Assembly: GCA_024734555.1 (NCBI GenBank)
Contig: JANPWX010000336.1
Location: 1,267,749-1,331,748 of the forward strand
Direction of reading: 5' to 3'
Origin: Trochalopteron elliotii
Lineage: Eukaryota; Chordata; Aves; Passeriformes; Leiothrichidae
Length of the DNA: 64,000 nt
The notes below the pieces were generated by a model that saw only the letters and a list, made by a program, of their open reading frames with translations, was not told where the DNA came from and did no database searches. Below are positions 35,303-47,120 of this stretch, piece after piece (position 1 is the stretch's first letter; each line of letters starts with the position of its first letter). The position numbers and the translations under genes were made by a program.

Positions 35303-35376
35303 TTAAACATCTTCATTAGATGTTTAATACATATATGTATTAATATGTATATATATACATACATGTGTATATATAG
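35303..35376. repeat. Hairpin plus (AT/TG)-rich palindromic tract
   Basis: AAACATCT (35305-35312) and AGATGTTT (35318-35325) pair around the loop TCATT, with two extra T-A pairs outside. The perfect 16-bp palindrome AATACATATATGTATT follows at 35326-35341. An alternating purine-pyrimidine run TGTATATATATACATACATG continues to about 35376. Such DNA can extrude cruciforms. No gene is associated. Confidence 0.85.
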
Positions 35377-38300
35377 TGTTTAGTGACTTATTTTTAGCAA
35401 CCTTAATTAATTTGGTGGGTTTTAACTTTTTTTTTAAATTTGAAAAATATACTCTGTTCATCCAATATTTTTGCCAACCTCTTGTCCAAAACTGATCACT
35501 GTAGTTAATTTTGGTCACTTTTTACTTGCAAATACTCGTGTACTGGTGCATATTTAGAATTGAGCACTTAAACAATATTGTGTAGTGTCAAAGGGATGGG
35601 ATCCCTTCATTTTTGGAACAGTGGAGTAGCCATAGTGCTGTAACTGTTCTGCAGCAAATATTCCAGTCATTCTACATGGCTGGAATGGGATTTAAATGCA
35701 AAATTTCTGTACTTAGTGTTTCAGAATTTATATCTCTGTCAGTGCTTTTGACTGAAATGAGCTTTCTGCTAAGAGTCCTGTGTTAAGGTGGTTCAAGATA
35801 AAATGGCACTTGTTATGCTATTTCTGTCTGTAAAATACATATGGTTTGTCATTTCCTGGTGCATTTAGTAATTCTCTGTGTGACTGGGGGTCTGAGATTA
35901 ACCTAATGGCAACTTCTGCTATTAATACCTGTGGAGAGTGTTTTTCAGAATTCTAAGTGCATACAGCTGCTCACTGTAATGTAAACTTAAAGTAATAAAC
36001 TTGTATTATTTTAATTGGCTGGTTCTGAAATGGAGTACTAAATTAACAGTGGTTATTTCTTTAAATAAGAAAGAAAATGCCAGAGTGCTTACAGCAGGAG
36101 TAGGAGCTCTTTAAAATGGTAGCATAAAGAAAATCTCTCACCCTTTTGTCTTTTTTAGTCTCGTTCTCTGTCTACTCAAGATCATAAACTTTAATGCCAC
36201 TTTCACCTGCTACAAAACACAGATCTTCCTTTGGGTATGAAAAGCAAAAGGGGGAACAAACCCAGCCCAAAAGGCTCAGTGATGAGAACAATATTCTTTC
36301 AAGCTGAGTTCTCTAGCTGTGCCTTCAGAACTGAGCTGGCTTTCTCTGAATCATTGGGAAGCTGTTTCATCCTCTGGCCTTTTTTCCAGGCTGTGTTCAG
36401 ACAGGCACTGTTGCCTTTCCTGTGATCCACTTAGGGCATGTCAGGGAAGAGGTGTTTTCATTAAGTACCTCTGAGCATTGAGGCTCATTTTTATTGGTGG
36501 TTTATGGCGCTACTTTGTGGTTCACCTGATTAAATCATCTCACCCCCTCAAGTCTGGAGGTTATTTAAGTAATTGGGTATTATTTCCTCACCTGTATTAG
36601 AGTATCTTGGCTAATTGGAGTACAGTTGCTCGTGTAGGTCTGATGTTAGTGCTTGTGTCAGTGATTTAAAAATAGGATCACTTCCTGCTTTTAATTTTGT
36701 ATCTGTTCTTTGTCCTTCTGTGTCGTAAGAGTGAAGAACACACAGTATTTTTGGGGTTTGTTGTATTATTTTGTATGGCTTCAGTGGCAGTGCTTCTCAG
36801 CAGTCATTCATGGGTTTGCAAAGTAATCAATGTCTGCAATATAAATATAACTGTTGTTGCTATATAACTGAGCCTCTCAAACACTGTTCTGTTTCAATAA
36901 CTCTCTGCAGGGAATAATTGTCACAGAGGGGTCTCATTTCCCAGTACAACTTAGAAAATAAGTGAGGCTGGAAAGCCCCCAGGCAAGGAGAGATTGTCAT
37001 TGTTGGCTGTGTTCATCTATTGTATGACAAGGTTGCAGGCAGCTGCCTTGATCGCTCCTCAGTCGTTTTGTTGTGATTTTGTTGTGCTTTTTTAGAGCCT
37101 GAATGGTCTTAGTGATTTGAGATTTCCTTTACATTTACCACCAAATGCTGAAGGAGTCGATAAAATAACTTTTAGGTGCCAGTACCAGAAGAATTTTCTG
37201 TGAATTGCCACAGGACTTTGCACTTTTTATTGCATTACTTGCTTCATTTGCTCTTCTCCTCCATGTAATTCCTGATGTCTGCTGGGTCGGAAAGAATGCA
37301 GGACAGGAAATGTCTTCCATTCCCTCTTGTCTTAATATTTTACCTTTCCTCATTTGTAGTTTTACAGCAACATGTTTGAGAATTAGGAGGTAAGAGTTAA
37401 AAAAGTACTTGGACTGCTTTGCTTTAATGCAAAGTATTTGCTACAACTCAAATCAAGAACTTCTGAAACATGACTGCTTTTCCTTTTTGGAATTTGGAGA
37501 AGCTGTTCTGAGAGACACGTGGTTTACTGGGGTCCCTGAAAAAGGTGGTTGGTTTTTTTCTGTTCTGCATAAAGGTCTAAGGTTTCTGCTTCATCCATTG
37601 AGGCACAGTGTTCAAAAATATTATCTTAATCTAAATCTTGTTATCACTGTCTTGAAGTGAGAAACTTCTTGCTTAAGTCTTTAATTCCAAATTACTGCTC
37701 TTTTTTAAAGAGCCACAAGCCACTAATTTGCTCTTATGGGCAACATTGATTTGTCTTTTTCTTGAGGTCCAGGTGTGGTTTGTACATTTGTGGCTGGTGG
37801 GATGAAGTTCTATGGGGTTCAGCGTAATTAAACTGTGTTTATGATCCAAATACAGGTCAGTGTCCAATATTGAATAATCTGTGCCTCAGAGCAGCTGATG
37901 TGTGTTGGTGTGTGGCCTCATGAAGCTTTTCAATACAGTTGCATAAAAATAAATTTGATTTTTAAGCTGTTTAATTTACCTGTTTGCAAATAAAACAAAT
38001 CATCCTGCCTTCTATCTGGCTGTCATCTTTCCCTCTGTCAGGGTTGGTAGGTGATGGTGGGGGTTTATGTGTTTTGGCTTGGGGTTTTTGTGGTACTCAG
38101 ATTTCTTTTCATTTTTAGTTCATGAGATTACATTATGATGCTGATACTTGCCCAAAGCATTCTTAATTGCAACTGGAATACAATGCCTTTTGCTTTCCCT
38201 AGCATGTGGCTGAATAATCAAAGCAGTTTTCTCCAGACAGAGTTACAAATTCTGTTTATTATTGAGGTATAATATAGATATCTTTACAGAATATGTAAGC

Positions 38301-39944
38301 AAACAGAATAGAGAGGCTGACCTGTTCTCTGAACAAATGGGAGACTTTGCAGCACTCCTGCTTCATTTGCTAATGAAAACTTGAAGACATTTACCTGTCA
38401 GGGAAGAAATACTCATAGCAAGGAGTTTTCTACTGAGCCAGGATTGTTGTCTTTGTAGTCCAAATACATTTATTTTTAATGCAGACTTCAGTATGTCTAG
38501 GGAGAAATCCATTGCTTGCAGGAGAGGTTTAAAAATAGGATTGTCAACTTTCTAATGTGTCCTCACTTTCGAGCTTTCAACGTCTGACCCAAGTATGCTG
38601 TGAATCAAACAAAAAATCAAATTATAGCAGCATACCTATTGTCTCCTGCCCTGATGTACTGCAAGGAAACAAAGTAAGGGAGAAATAAAATCTCTTTTTA
38701 TTGCGGGAAAGTCAGCAGTTGAAGGACAGTGCTTCTAGTTGAATGCAGGGAGTGGAGATTGGAGGAATATTTCTGTAGACAAATTCAATATGTTGAGACG
38801 TTTAAGTGTAATGAAATTTGAGATAAAGTTCTGTGATTTTTATTGATGAAATACTTAGCTTTCTACAGGAATGCAATATTACCATGGGGTGTCTGTGCTG
38901 CTGTATAAAACATTTTGAATGTTTGAAAGTATGATTTATAAGAAAAAGAGTTTTGTTTGACAGACTGGCTTTTTTAATGTGCAGTGAAAGCATATTACAA
39001 ATTAGGCTTTCGACTTCTTTATTACTCACTGCATTGGAACTGTTTTGACAAAGTTATCATCTAGATTTTTATGAAAATTAGAGCTACTTGTCCAATTCCT
39101 TATGCTTGGTAGAGACTATCAAAATATTCTATGTGAAGTGCAGAACTTGATGTCCCCAAGGGAAACTTGTAAGAGCATGTAATAGTGAACCAAGAGATTT
39201 CATTGAATGCTTTGCAGTTCAGAAGCTGAAAGAGGACTTCAGTTGGATCCAGATGGTGGTAATAGGTACAGCAAAATCTCCAGATGCTTTATTTTTTAAA
39301 GAACATTGAAAAATGGGGGTTTTAGAACTTTTGGCTTGTTTTCCAACCCGCAGATCTGGAGGAAGGGCAGAAAATCTTAAATGCTTTTGAAGAGCCATTT
39401 TAACTGACTGGGGTTTAGATAGAGATTGCATTAATAGGAATGAATACTGGTTTTATTTGTGTAAGTTCATGTATTATTTGCTTAATTGTGAAAGTGCAAA
39501 AGAAAGAGATTTCTATCATTAGGGTTTTTAATGTGGAGGAGGGGAAAACAGCAGCTCTGAGGGTCAGCAGGCATTTAAAACCTTTCAGTTTGGTTCATGG
39601 CTATGTTGAAATGTGGGCTCTGGCAATGCCCAGGGTTACTGTGTGAGGTCTTTCTGCTAATTAACTGCTGTTTCCAAGTTGTGGAAGTTTCTGGGCTATA
39701 ACTGATGATAAATACCATTGTTCTGGGGCTGAACACATATCTAAGATTTATCAATACAAGCCCAAAATGCTCTAGTTTCACAAGCACTGCAGAAAAACTT
39801 TGTCCAGATTTTCCTTATTGTATTGAAAATCAGCAGTAGGATGTGAGATGAGTTGTGGCAGAAACTGCTAAAAAAAGGCAGCTGAATTGAATTACTTGGG
39901 AAGCTGCCTGCAAATGGAAATACAAGGCCATCAGGTGAAACATC
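35377..39944. other. Single-copy non-coding DNA, nothing recognised
   Basis: About 4.5 kb with no recognised repeat. Frames do not exceed 83 codons and are unsupported. Confidence 0.55.
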
Positions 39945-40137
39945 AGAAAAAATCTTTTCACGTTAAGGTGCTGGCCCAGGGAGGCTGCAGAGGCCTCATG
40001 GACTGAGGAGATACTAAATATGTGACTGAAAGTGTCCTGAGTATCCTGTTCTGCTGTAAGCAGGGCCTTGAGCTGGATGTTCTCCAGGGTCCCCTTCCAA
40101 GCTCATTTAATATTGTCAGTTATTCAGTCATTCTGGG
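39945..40137 (+). mobile_element. CR1 LINE 3' fragment, sense, diverged
   Basis: ATCAGAAAAAATCTTTTCACG corresponds to the AGAAAAAACTTCTTCACCG block. It is followed by 'GGTGCTGGCCCAGGGAGGCT', a scrambled middle, 'GTAAGCAGGGCCTTGAGCTG', 'GATGTTCTCCAGGGTCCCCT' and 'TCCAAGCTCATTTAATATTG', ending CAGTCATTCTGGG. The GATGATCTCCAGAGGTCCCTTCCAACC signature is still readable. Divergence is much greater than at 33.8 kb, so the insertion is older. The 69- and 88-codon frames here are incidental. Confidence 0.75.
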
Positions 40138-42237
40138 AACAACAGGTCCCCCTGAACTTGACCATAAAAATAAAAAAAATTACTATTCATCAGTCCAGGA
40201 AGCCTCCTACAAGATCTTTATTCAAATTTGAAAGTGAGCTTGAGGCTGTATTTGAAAGCCACATGAGTCAGTTCAGGCCTTTGATAGTTTTCCATCAAAA
40301 TACATTAATGCATCAGAGTACATTAATATATTAATGAAGATATCGTTAATTCTTGTATCCTATAATTGATACTGACTGCAAGTCTTAAACACACTAATTT
40401 GACACTCTGTTTTTGCTGTGGAACATGCTCGTGTTTTAAATCCTCAAACCAAGCGGAAAACCTAATTAACACACAGAAAGTGTGCGAGCTTAACGAACTT
40501 GGTAATCTTCCTGATTCTCACTGAATCAGTTCTCACTGTTAGGGTGTAAGTAAAACTAAGAAATCTTTCCGTGTCAGGAAACAGGATCCACAAAATACTT
40601 TAAGGGGAAGCATTCACCCTAAAATACCCAAACTGCAGCTGTCTTTGGAAGAGCTGAAAATGAGGGAGGAAATTTATTTTTTTTTGCATTGGAGAGACTG
40701 ATGAAGTCATTAAGGTATCTGCAGTAACAGCTTTATTTTAAGTTAAATAGAAGCTGTCCTACAAGCTGAATTTAATGAACAAATATTTTATTAGGATTCA
40801 ATCTCTGATTCCTTCCCTTGTTTAGCGTGAAAAAGGCAAAGCTTTGGCAATCTTTGAGTTTGTTGCTATGATTTAGTGTGGAGCAAAATGGGTATTTAAC
40901 TTAGGCAGGGTGAAGGGGCATCTGGTTAGCTCTGCATTTTGGATACAGAGTACTGTATGAAATATTCCATCTCTCATTTAATGATGGGTTATAATAATGA
41001 AAAAGAAGTTTGTCAGCTAACTGGCTACACAAGTGGAGCTCCCAGGGGATAGTTTGGCTTCAGATACAGAAAAATGAGGTATTCTGCAGTTCAGGGTTGA
41101 GTTGAATTCAGGTTGAGTCCCACGGAATTAGTCCCTCCTGACTAAGGCAGGCTTTCAGAAAGATTGCTGAACTCTGGAGGTCTCACTGCAGAGGCAAGAA
41201 CTGTTCTGTTCATGACACTCAGCAAGTTCAGGCATGGATGAACAGACTGTCTTTTATAGCTCTCACTGAGCAAGGAAAATCAATTAGGAGTTCAAATGGA
41301 TCCAAAGAACTGCTTCGTATTTCCATGAAGGCGTGTTTTCTCTAACTGAGAATGAGGTATCCAGCCATTCCTTGTTGAATGGGAAATGCTCATTTCATGT
41401 CATGCTACACAGTTTGAGAAATATTTCACTTGAATTATGTGGAATCGTTATTATTTTTAGCTTTGGGAGGATCAGAATTTTGTGCTGATTGAGTTACCAC
41501 ATCATCCATAAATTGTACAACAGATCTACTTTTACCTTCCAAAAGTGTTCCAGTTCTGTTTCAGCAGGCAAATCCACAAACTTATGTGTTGAACCTAACT
41601 TCTCTCAGCCAGGCTGGAGTCAGGTTTTCTCAACATTCTCATGTGTCAGGACTTCATATTTCATCTGATGTATGAGGCAAGGAGGTGAAAGCCAGCCTTG
41701 CAAAACTGCAGCCTCAGCCAGGAGCTGTTTGAGCTGTTGGATGTCTTAACTCTGGTAGAGTTAGGATTAAATAAGGCTCTCAAGGTGCATCAGTTCTGCT
41801 TGACCAGCCTGTGCAGGTCCATTATCTCACCAGTGTGCTTGATGAGAGAGTTCTTCTGGTGCCTGTCTTGTGTTGATAAAGTGTCTGGAGGATTTGTGGA
41901 AGTTTGGTGCAAATCTCTGATCCCCACAAAATTACTGGGATGCTGGTTTCTAAACACTAGGAATTCACTGTCCTTTTACTCTGAAAGGAACCACAAAAGG
42001 TTTGCAGGTGGGTGCCGGATTTCTTGATTTTTTGGCTCCTTTTATTTAAAAAAAAAAAAGGGGGCGATTTGCAAGCTAAATAAAATTTGAGTTTTTAATG
42101 GAAAAATAATCTCATTAATTGTGTAACGTTAAATATTGTCTAAGATATTATTAGGTACACACTTGTAAGAGTAAGCTCTCTACTATTGCTCAGCAATTGC
42201 TGGAGGCTTGGCTTACAAAAGGAGTAAATTTCTTTAT
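40138..42237. other. Single-copy non-coding DNA, nothing recognised
   Basis: TACATTAAT recurs at about 40301 and 40319 within an AT-rich patch, and an A12 run lies at 42048-42059. The 109-codon frame at 41698-42027 is Cys/Ser/Leu rich without a known pattern. Confidence 0.55.
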
Positions 42238-42265
42238 ATTCATTGATAATAATTCATTGATAATA
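42238..42265. repeat. Perfect 14-bp tandem duplication
   Basis: ATTCATTGATAATA is present twice in direct succession (42238-42251, 42252-42265), followed by GATAA. The units are identical, so the duplication is recent. Confidence 0.95.
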
Positions 42266-42460
42266 GATAAAATGAACTTGTATTGAGTATCAGTTGTGTG
42301 GTTTTTTATTTAGAAAATGTTCAGGAATGCTGTGGAGTTACTTCTTTGACTACTAGTTGAACTTTTTTAGGAGATGATGTTGGTGAACCTTCAGTGTCCT
42401 AAATCTGTTGGTTTCATCCAAACATGCCAACAATATCCAGGCCTACCTTGCTAGTGGAAA

Positions 42461-42730
42461 AGTTTCATATTTGTATAGTTCTGTTCCCCAAAGAGCTTAG
42501 CATGCTTTACAGCACACCAGGTCTGCAGTTCTACTGCAGAATACACCCATTTACAAAAGGTACACTGAGCCTTGAAGTTCACAACCTCAAGGAAATTCTA
42601 GCTCTCTCCTTTGTGAAAAGAAGCTGCTTCAGAGCCCCAGGTTTTCCCTTGTTACTTTTCCTACAATTGCTGTTATCTCAAGAGATTAATGTGTTGGAGA
42701 GAAGCCTGGGCTCCAGTCCTTGTTCTTTTT
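42461..42730 (+). mobile_element. Ancient L3/MIR-type relic
   Basis: The landmarks in order are 'AGTTTCATATTTGTATAGTT', CCCAAAGAGCTTAGCATGCTTTACA, 'CCCATTTACAAAAGGTACAC', TGAGCCTTGAAGTTCACAACCTCAAGG and CAGAGCCCCAGGTTT. They line up with the old amniote family pattern (TTTATATAGCGC..CAAAGCGCTTTACA..CCATTTTACAGATGGGGAAACTGAGGC..AAGGTCAC..CAGAGCC). The 103-codon frame crossing it has no protein resemblance. The first 150 bp are the best supported; the rest is tentative. Confidence 0.45.
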
Positions 42731-43822
42731 GGTAATTGGATGCTGAGTTCTGTGGAAGGAGTATCTGATCTCACCTGCCCAGAGCACACAGAGAACATAT
42801 TATTCAGCAAGGAGAGAAAGAGCACTGGATCTCACTGAATGTTTCACTTTGGGATTTCAGGCATTCAGCACTGCAGCCTTACTGTGGAATGTTAAACACA
42901 TTCAGTGAGGAATAGTAGAGAGAGAAAGCAGCAAAACCAAAAGAAAATGCAGAGTGGGGGAAAACCTCCCCAGAATGTTGAGTTCATGAACAGATCACTC
43001 AGGACTTTGTCTGTAGAGAGCAAACAGTTGCTTCAATAGATAGCAGGAACTTTTATAATATATCCTGCAAGTTTATAGTAGTCCCTGGAAAGTGTCTTTT
43101 GCAAAGATCTGTGAGTTAGCTCGTGTTCTGTTCATAATTTTATCCAACCTTACACTTGTTTTATAGCATAGTGTGCTGCCAGGTTCAGGAATGCAGGAGA
43201 GGTGTTTGGGTTGGGCTCTGTATCAGCACAGGCACTCACACAGTTTGGTATTTTTCTGTTGCATCTTAGTAATTAATTTCCTTCAAAAAACAGGGGTTTG
43301 TCTTTTCAATCTTAAGTCTAATTTGTAAAACCTTTCCTGCCCATGATTCATTAGTCTTTCAGATTTCAGGTTAAATCATGAGAGATTGCCATGATTGTTT
43401 TTGCAGTGCTGTTGTCTTGCTTTTATAATTTAATCCACATGACACTGTAAGCATTCATATCTCCTTCATTTGATTTATCTAGCTAAATAAGTCAGTCTCC
43501 TTTTGTGACTTTAGCTATCCATTGCTTAATGCATTTTACCTTTTTTTTCTTTCTACCCTGTTCAATTGGGGTTCCTCCTTCTCAGATTTATTCAATTTGT
43601 GTATTATATACATCCTAAGGGATTTTAAACCTGTATAAGTGATACTTTCCTTTCTCATCTGATCCATTTCCAGGCTTTATTTTCACCGATGGTAAGAGGC
43701 AATTCAGTAGCTCTGCTGGTGACAGAGGAAGGTCTTACTTGTCTCCTTCTGTTCACCTTCCATTGATGCTGTTTTTTGGGGTTGTTCAATGGGCTAACCC
43801 ATGACAAGGGATAAATATTTAA

Positions 43823-44010
43823 GGAAATATTTTTTAATTGTGAGTGTGAGCAGTGCTTGGTTGCCCACAGAGATTTTGTGGTCTCCATCCTTAGGGATTT
43901 TTCAGAAGCCATCTGGAGATGGTCCTGGGCAGCTGGGCCTGCTTGAGGAGGAGGGGTTGGTGACCTCCAGTAGTTTCTGTCCAGCCTCCAGTGGTCTGTG
44001 ATTCTCTGGC
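43823..44010 (+). mobile_element. CR1 LINE 3' fragment, sense
   Basis: Decayed AAGGAAATATTTTTTAATTGTGAG is followed by 'GCTTGGTTGCCCACAGAGAT', 'TGGTCTCCATCCTTAGGGAT', TTCAGAAGCCATCTGGAGATGGTCCTGGGCAGC, 'GGTTGGTGACCTCCAGTAGT' and GGTCTGTGATTCT. This is the CR1 branch with AAAGCCGTCTGGACATGGTCCTGGGCA, distinct from the GGATGTGGCACTC branch at 56.5 kb. The 130-codon minus-strand frame and 66-codon plus frame overlap it and are repeat artefacts. Confidence 0.85.
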
Positions 44011-45506
44011 ACATTTCCTCAGTCTTGCTTCTCTTAATGGGCCTCACTCTACTCTGAATGAGAATTTATAGAGCTGGGGCTCCAGGGAAGAAGGAAAAAA
44101 TATTCTTATGGTGATCTTTTCCATTTATGAGGTGAATGACATGTACAACCCAGTGTCTGTCTTCCCTCATCCAGTTCCTTTGAAATTTCTCTGACTAGGT
44201 GAAACCAGCAGGTGCTGGTTGAAGATTTTTACATAGTGTGGCATTCAAGCACATCCTGCAGTTGTTTCATAAAATCTTTCAGTGTGTATTTACTTGTCTT
44301 GACTTAGGTAAGAGCCTGTGGGAATGGGGCTGAATGCCTCTAGTCGCTGTGAAATGAAAATGGGATGGGAACCTCAGGGCTGTGTCTGTTCCTGACAGAT
44401 CTGGTGGTCCAGGTAGTCTTTGGATTCCCAGGAATCCAGGAGCTGCCATTCAGCACTCAGGAGGTCTTTCCTGTGTAGTTCTGCTGCAAATGTGTGTGGA
44501 AGAGCAGTATAGTGATCACTGTTGTTTTGATAAAATCCCTTTTCTTGTGAAGGGCCTAAGGAATTGCATCATGTTAGTGGCTTTGTTTTTTAACTTGGTA
44601 TTTTTTACTTGACAGGTTTTTGGTACACACTTTGAAAGTGTAAGTGGCCTGCTGTACTCTGAATTATTAGTGTTATAAATGGACACCAGTATAGGAGCAT
44701 ATATAGATCTACAATATTGATGCCTGGTTTGTACTAATATTGTGCCACTATGAATTGCTTTTTATGCAGAAAAAATGAAATTATTACAACTCTTCCCTTT
44801 TTAAAACAGGATGCTCATTTTGAAGATCAAATTACAGCCATTTATGTGTGTCTCTGTAAAAGTGGAAAGGCAACATACTGTTTTACTCAGCTTTTTCTTG
44901 TGCATTGTCTAGTTTACACACAAACTCTTAATCTTATCTATTGCATGCTGTCTTATAAAGAGAACTGACTGATAATAAAGTAAGGTAGAAGTTGATTACT
45001 GAAGTGTAGTCCACAGATGATGATATTCCTGGTAAATTCTGCATCTCACTGTTTACAGTAGTAAAAAGTTGTAAATAATGTATTTAGGTGGAGTTTGAAT
45101 GCATCTGGATTCCAGGACAAACTTAAGAGTCCAAAGGCTGACCTTTTGGAGAACTTTACTGGATTCTCTGCAAGTTCACTCCTGTAAAACTGAGTTTGAA
45201 TATGCAACTGTTCTCCTCTGTTCATAGTGGAATACTGTGGATCTTGTTGCATGAGAAACATGAATAATAATCTTCAGCTTTCTGGAAAGTAGTTTCAAAA
45301 CGAATCAAACCTCTGTAAAAGCCATTTGTTATACATGGAGGTATGGAGAAGTGTGACAGTAGATTTGACAGTATGATTTTTATGGGTTTTGACCTGTGTT
45401 TGTGGCTTGGGCAAAACTGAGCTGACTTTACTGGGTTTATATGGCTGGGCTGGAATCTTGCATTCAGTTTGTCTTTGTAGTCTTCATTATTTGGGTGTTG
45501 TCTTTC
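44011..45506. other. Single-copy non-coding DNA, nothing recognised
   Basis: No repeat, RNA gene or supported frame seen. Confidence 0.55.
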
Positions 45507-45612
45507 TTTGTGGGTGGGGTTTTTTTGGTTTTGTTTGTTTGTTTGGGGGGTTTTTTGTTTTTGTTTTTTCGAGGGTTTTTTGTTTGTTTATTTTGTTTTT
45601 GGGTTTTTTCTT
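45507..45612. repeat. G/T-only low-complexity tract
   Basis: Positions 45507-45569 (63 bases) contain only G and T, with GTTT units, a G6 run and T6-T8 runs. T-rich sequence continues to about 45612. The strand asymmetry makes long Gly/Phe/Val frames on plus and Lys/Pro/Thr frames on minus (the 112- and 150-codon frames), neither a credible gene. Confidence 0.92.
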
Positions 45613-46199
45613 AAATTTACCTGAAGGTAACTTCTTGTTGTCTGAGTATATTTGTCTTTGGCACAGCAGAGAAAACAAATGCACATCTCTTTTTAAATCT
45701 ACTCTGCTAAGTATACAGTGCAGTTGAGAACGAAACAAAACAAAAAATTGAAGATAAAATGCACCAAGGGAGGAACTCATAGAACTTACCTTTCTGCCAA
45801 ATACATTTGTCATAAACATGAATAGTGAGAAAGCTTTCCTATTCAGACTTTTGTGTGGTAGAAGAAAAACCCTCCCACTGGGCAGGATCTGCTGATCCCA
45901 CACTGGAGCCTGAGGTGCACTTGAGCCCCCACAGCTCACCAGTTCTGCAATCTGTTCTTCCCTTCCTGCAGAACTGCAGTTTCAATTTTCAAAAGCAATC
46001 ATCCATCGCTGTTACAGGATTAGTTTTACTTATTTTCTATTTTGCTAAAGTGCTAACCCCTCCCCTCCCTGCAGGTGTCCACTGGGACAGCTTAAAAACT
46101 GTGCACTCACTTAGGTCCTTGTAGATGAGAGGTGAGAGCTCTTGGAGCTGTGTATAATTGCAGAAATACTGGTATCACTCAGATTATGTTAATGCTAAA

Positions 46200-46390
46200 A
46201 TGATTATGTGCACTTTAGCTGAATAGTTGTCTAATTCTTCCAGCTGTGCCTTGACAAATTACCATAGAAATAACCATTAATTTTCTGATCTATAAAGGGA
46301 GAAATCATTTGATCTTTTTCCAATTATTACTGAGTAATTAAATGATAAATTACCCACATGTAAACTAATCTGCATCTAACAAAACAGTCC
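46200..46390. promoter_or_regulatory. Candidate conserved non-coding element
   Basis: GTCTAATTCTTCCAGCTGTG, AAATAACCATTAATTTTCTG, CCAATTATTACTGAGTAATT and AAATGATAAATTACCC cluster within 190 bp of single-copy sequence. The E-box CAGCTG and several TAAT cores are seen directly. Regulatory function is only inferred. Confidence 0.22.
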
Positions 46391-46736
46391 CTAAAATTGC
46401 AAGGCTCTTGTTTTGTGGTACCAGAGGAGTCAAGTGGGGGCTGATGTTAAAAGAGTTCTAACTCACAAGCCGAGTGAAAAATGAGGGGTACAGTCTGCTT
46501 GAAAGTGAGCAGCAGGGAGACCTAGGGATTTATTTCTGCTCTATATATTTCTTAACTAGATTTGCTGTTCATATCAAAAATTATGCTTGACTTACAGGCT
46601 TTTAAAAATAATTTCTGTCTTACTATCTACCTGTTATAAAATTACTGTATTGGAGGTTTGTGTATGGATGGGATGGAGCCACTGCTAGACGTTCACTTTC
46701 ACGAACACCTTTAGTGTTTCCCACAATTACAAGGAT

Positions 46737-47120
46737 ATAGAATCCTGGAATGGTTTGGGTTAGAAGGGACCTTAAAGCTCACAGGGACACCTTCCACTCT
46801 CCCAAGTTGCTCCAAGCCCTGTCTGACCTGGCCTGTGACACTTCCAGGGATCCAGAGGCAGCCAAATCTTGTCTGGGCACCCTGTGCCAGGGCCTCAACA
46901 CTCTCACAGGGAAGAATTCCTTCCCACTATTCCCCCTTGTCCTGTCACTCCAGGCCTTTGTAAATTTTTCCTGTGGGCTGCTTTTAGGCACTGGGAGGCC
47001 CCAATTAATTCATCCCAAAGTCTTTTCTGCCCCAGTCTCAACAATCCCAGTTTTTGCAGCCTTTCCTCATAGGAGAGGTGCTCCATCCCTTTGATCAGTT
47101 TGGTGGCCTGCTGTGGACTG
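46737..47120 (-). mobile_element. CR1 LINE 3' region, antisense, internal deletion
   Basis: At about 385 bp this is the second longest CR1 copy. ATAGAATCCTGGAATGG leads to GGTTTGGGTTAGAAGGGACC, then jumps from CTTAAAGCTCA to CAGGGACACCTTCCACT, so some 25-30 bp (TCTAGTTCCAACCCCTGCCATGGG in the family) are missing. It continues with 'TGACACTTCCAGGGATCCAG', CACCCTGTGCCAGGGCCTCA, 'CCCCCTTGTCCTGTCACTCC', a GCCTTTCCTCATAGGAGAGGTGCTCCATCCCTTTGATCA block and GTGGCCTGCTGTGGACTGG. Its 114-codon plus frame and three minus frames are not genes. Confidence 0.93.

Noticed and set aside
43655..44047. 130-codon minus-strand frame
   Set aside because: It overlaps the sense CR1 copy at 43823-44010 on the opposite strand.
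45487..45939. 150-codon minus-strand frame
   Set aside because: Its Lys/Pro/Thr-rich end is the reverse of the G/T-only tract; low complexity keeps the frame open.
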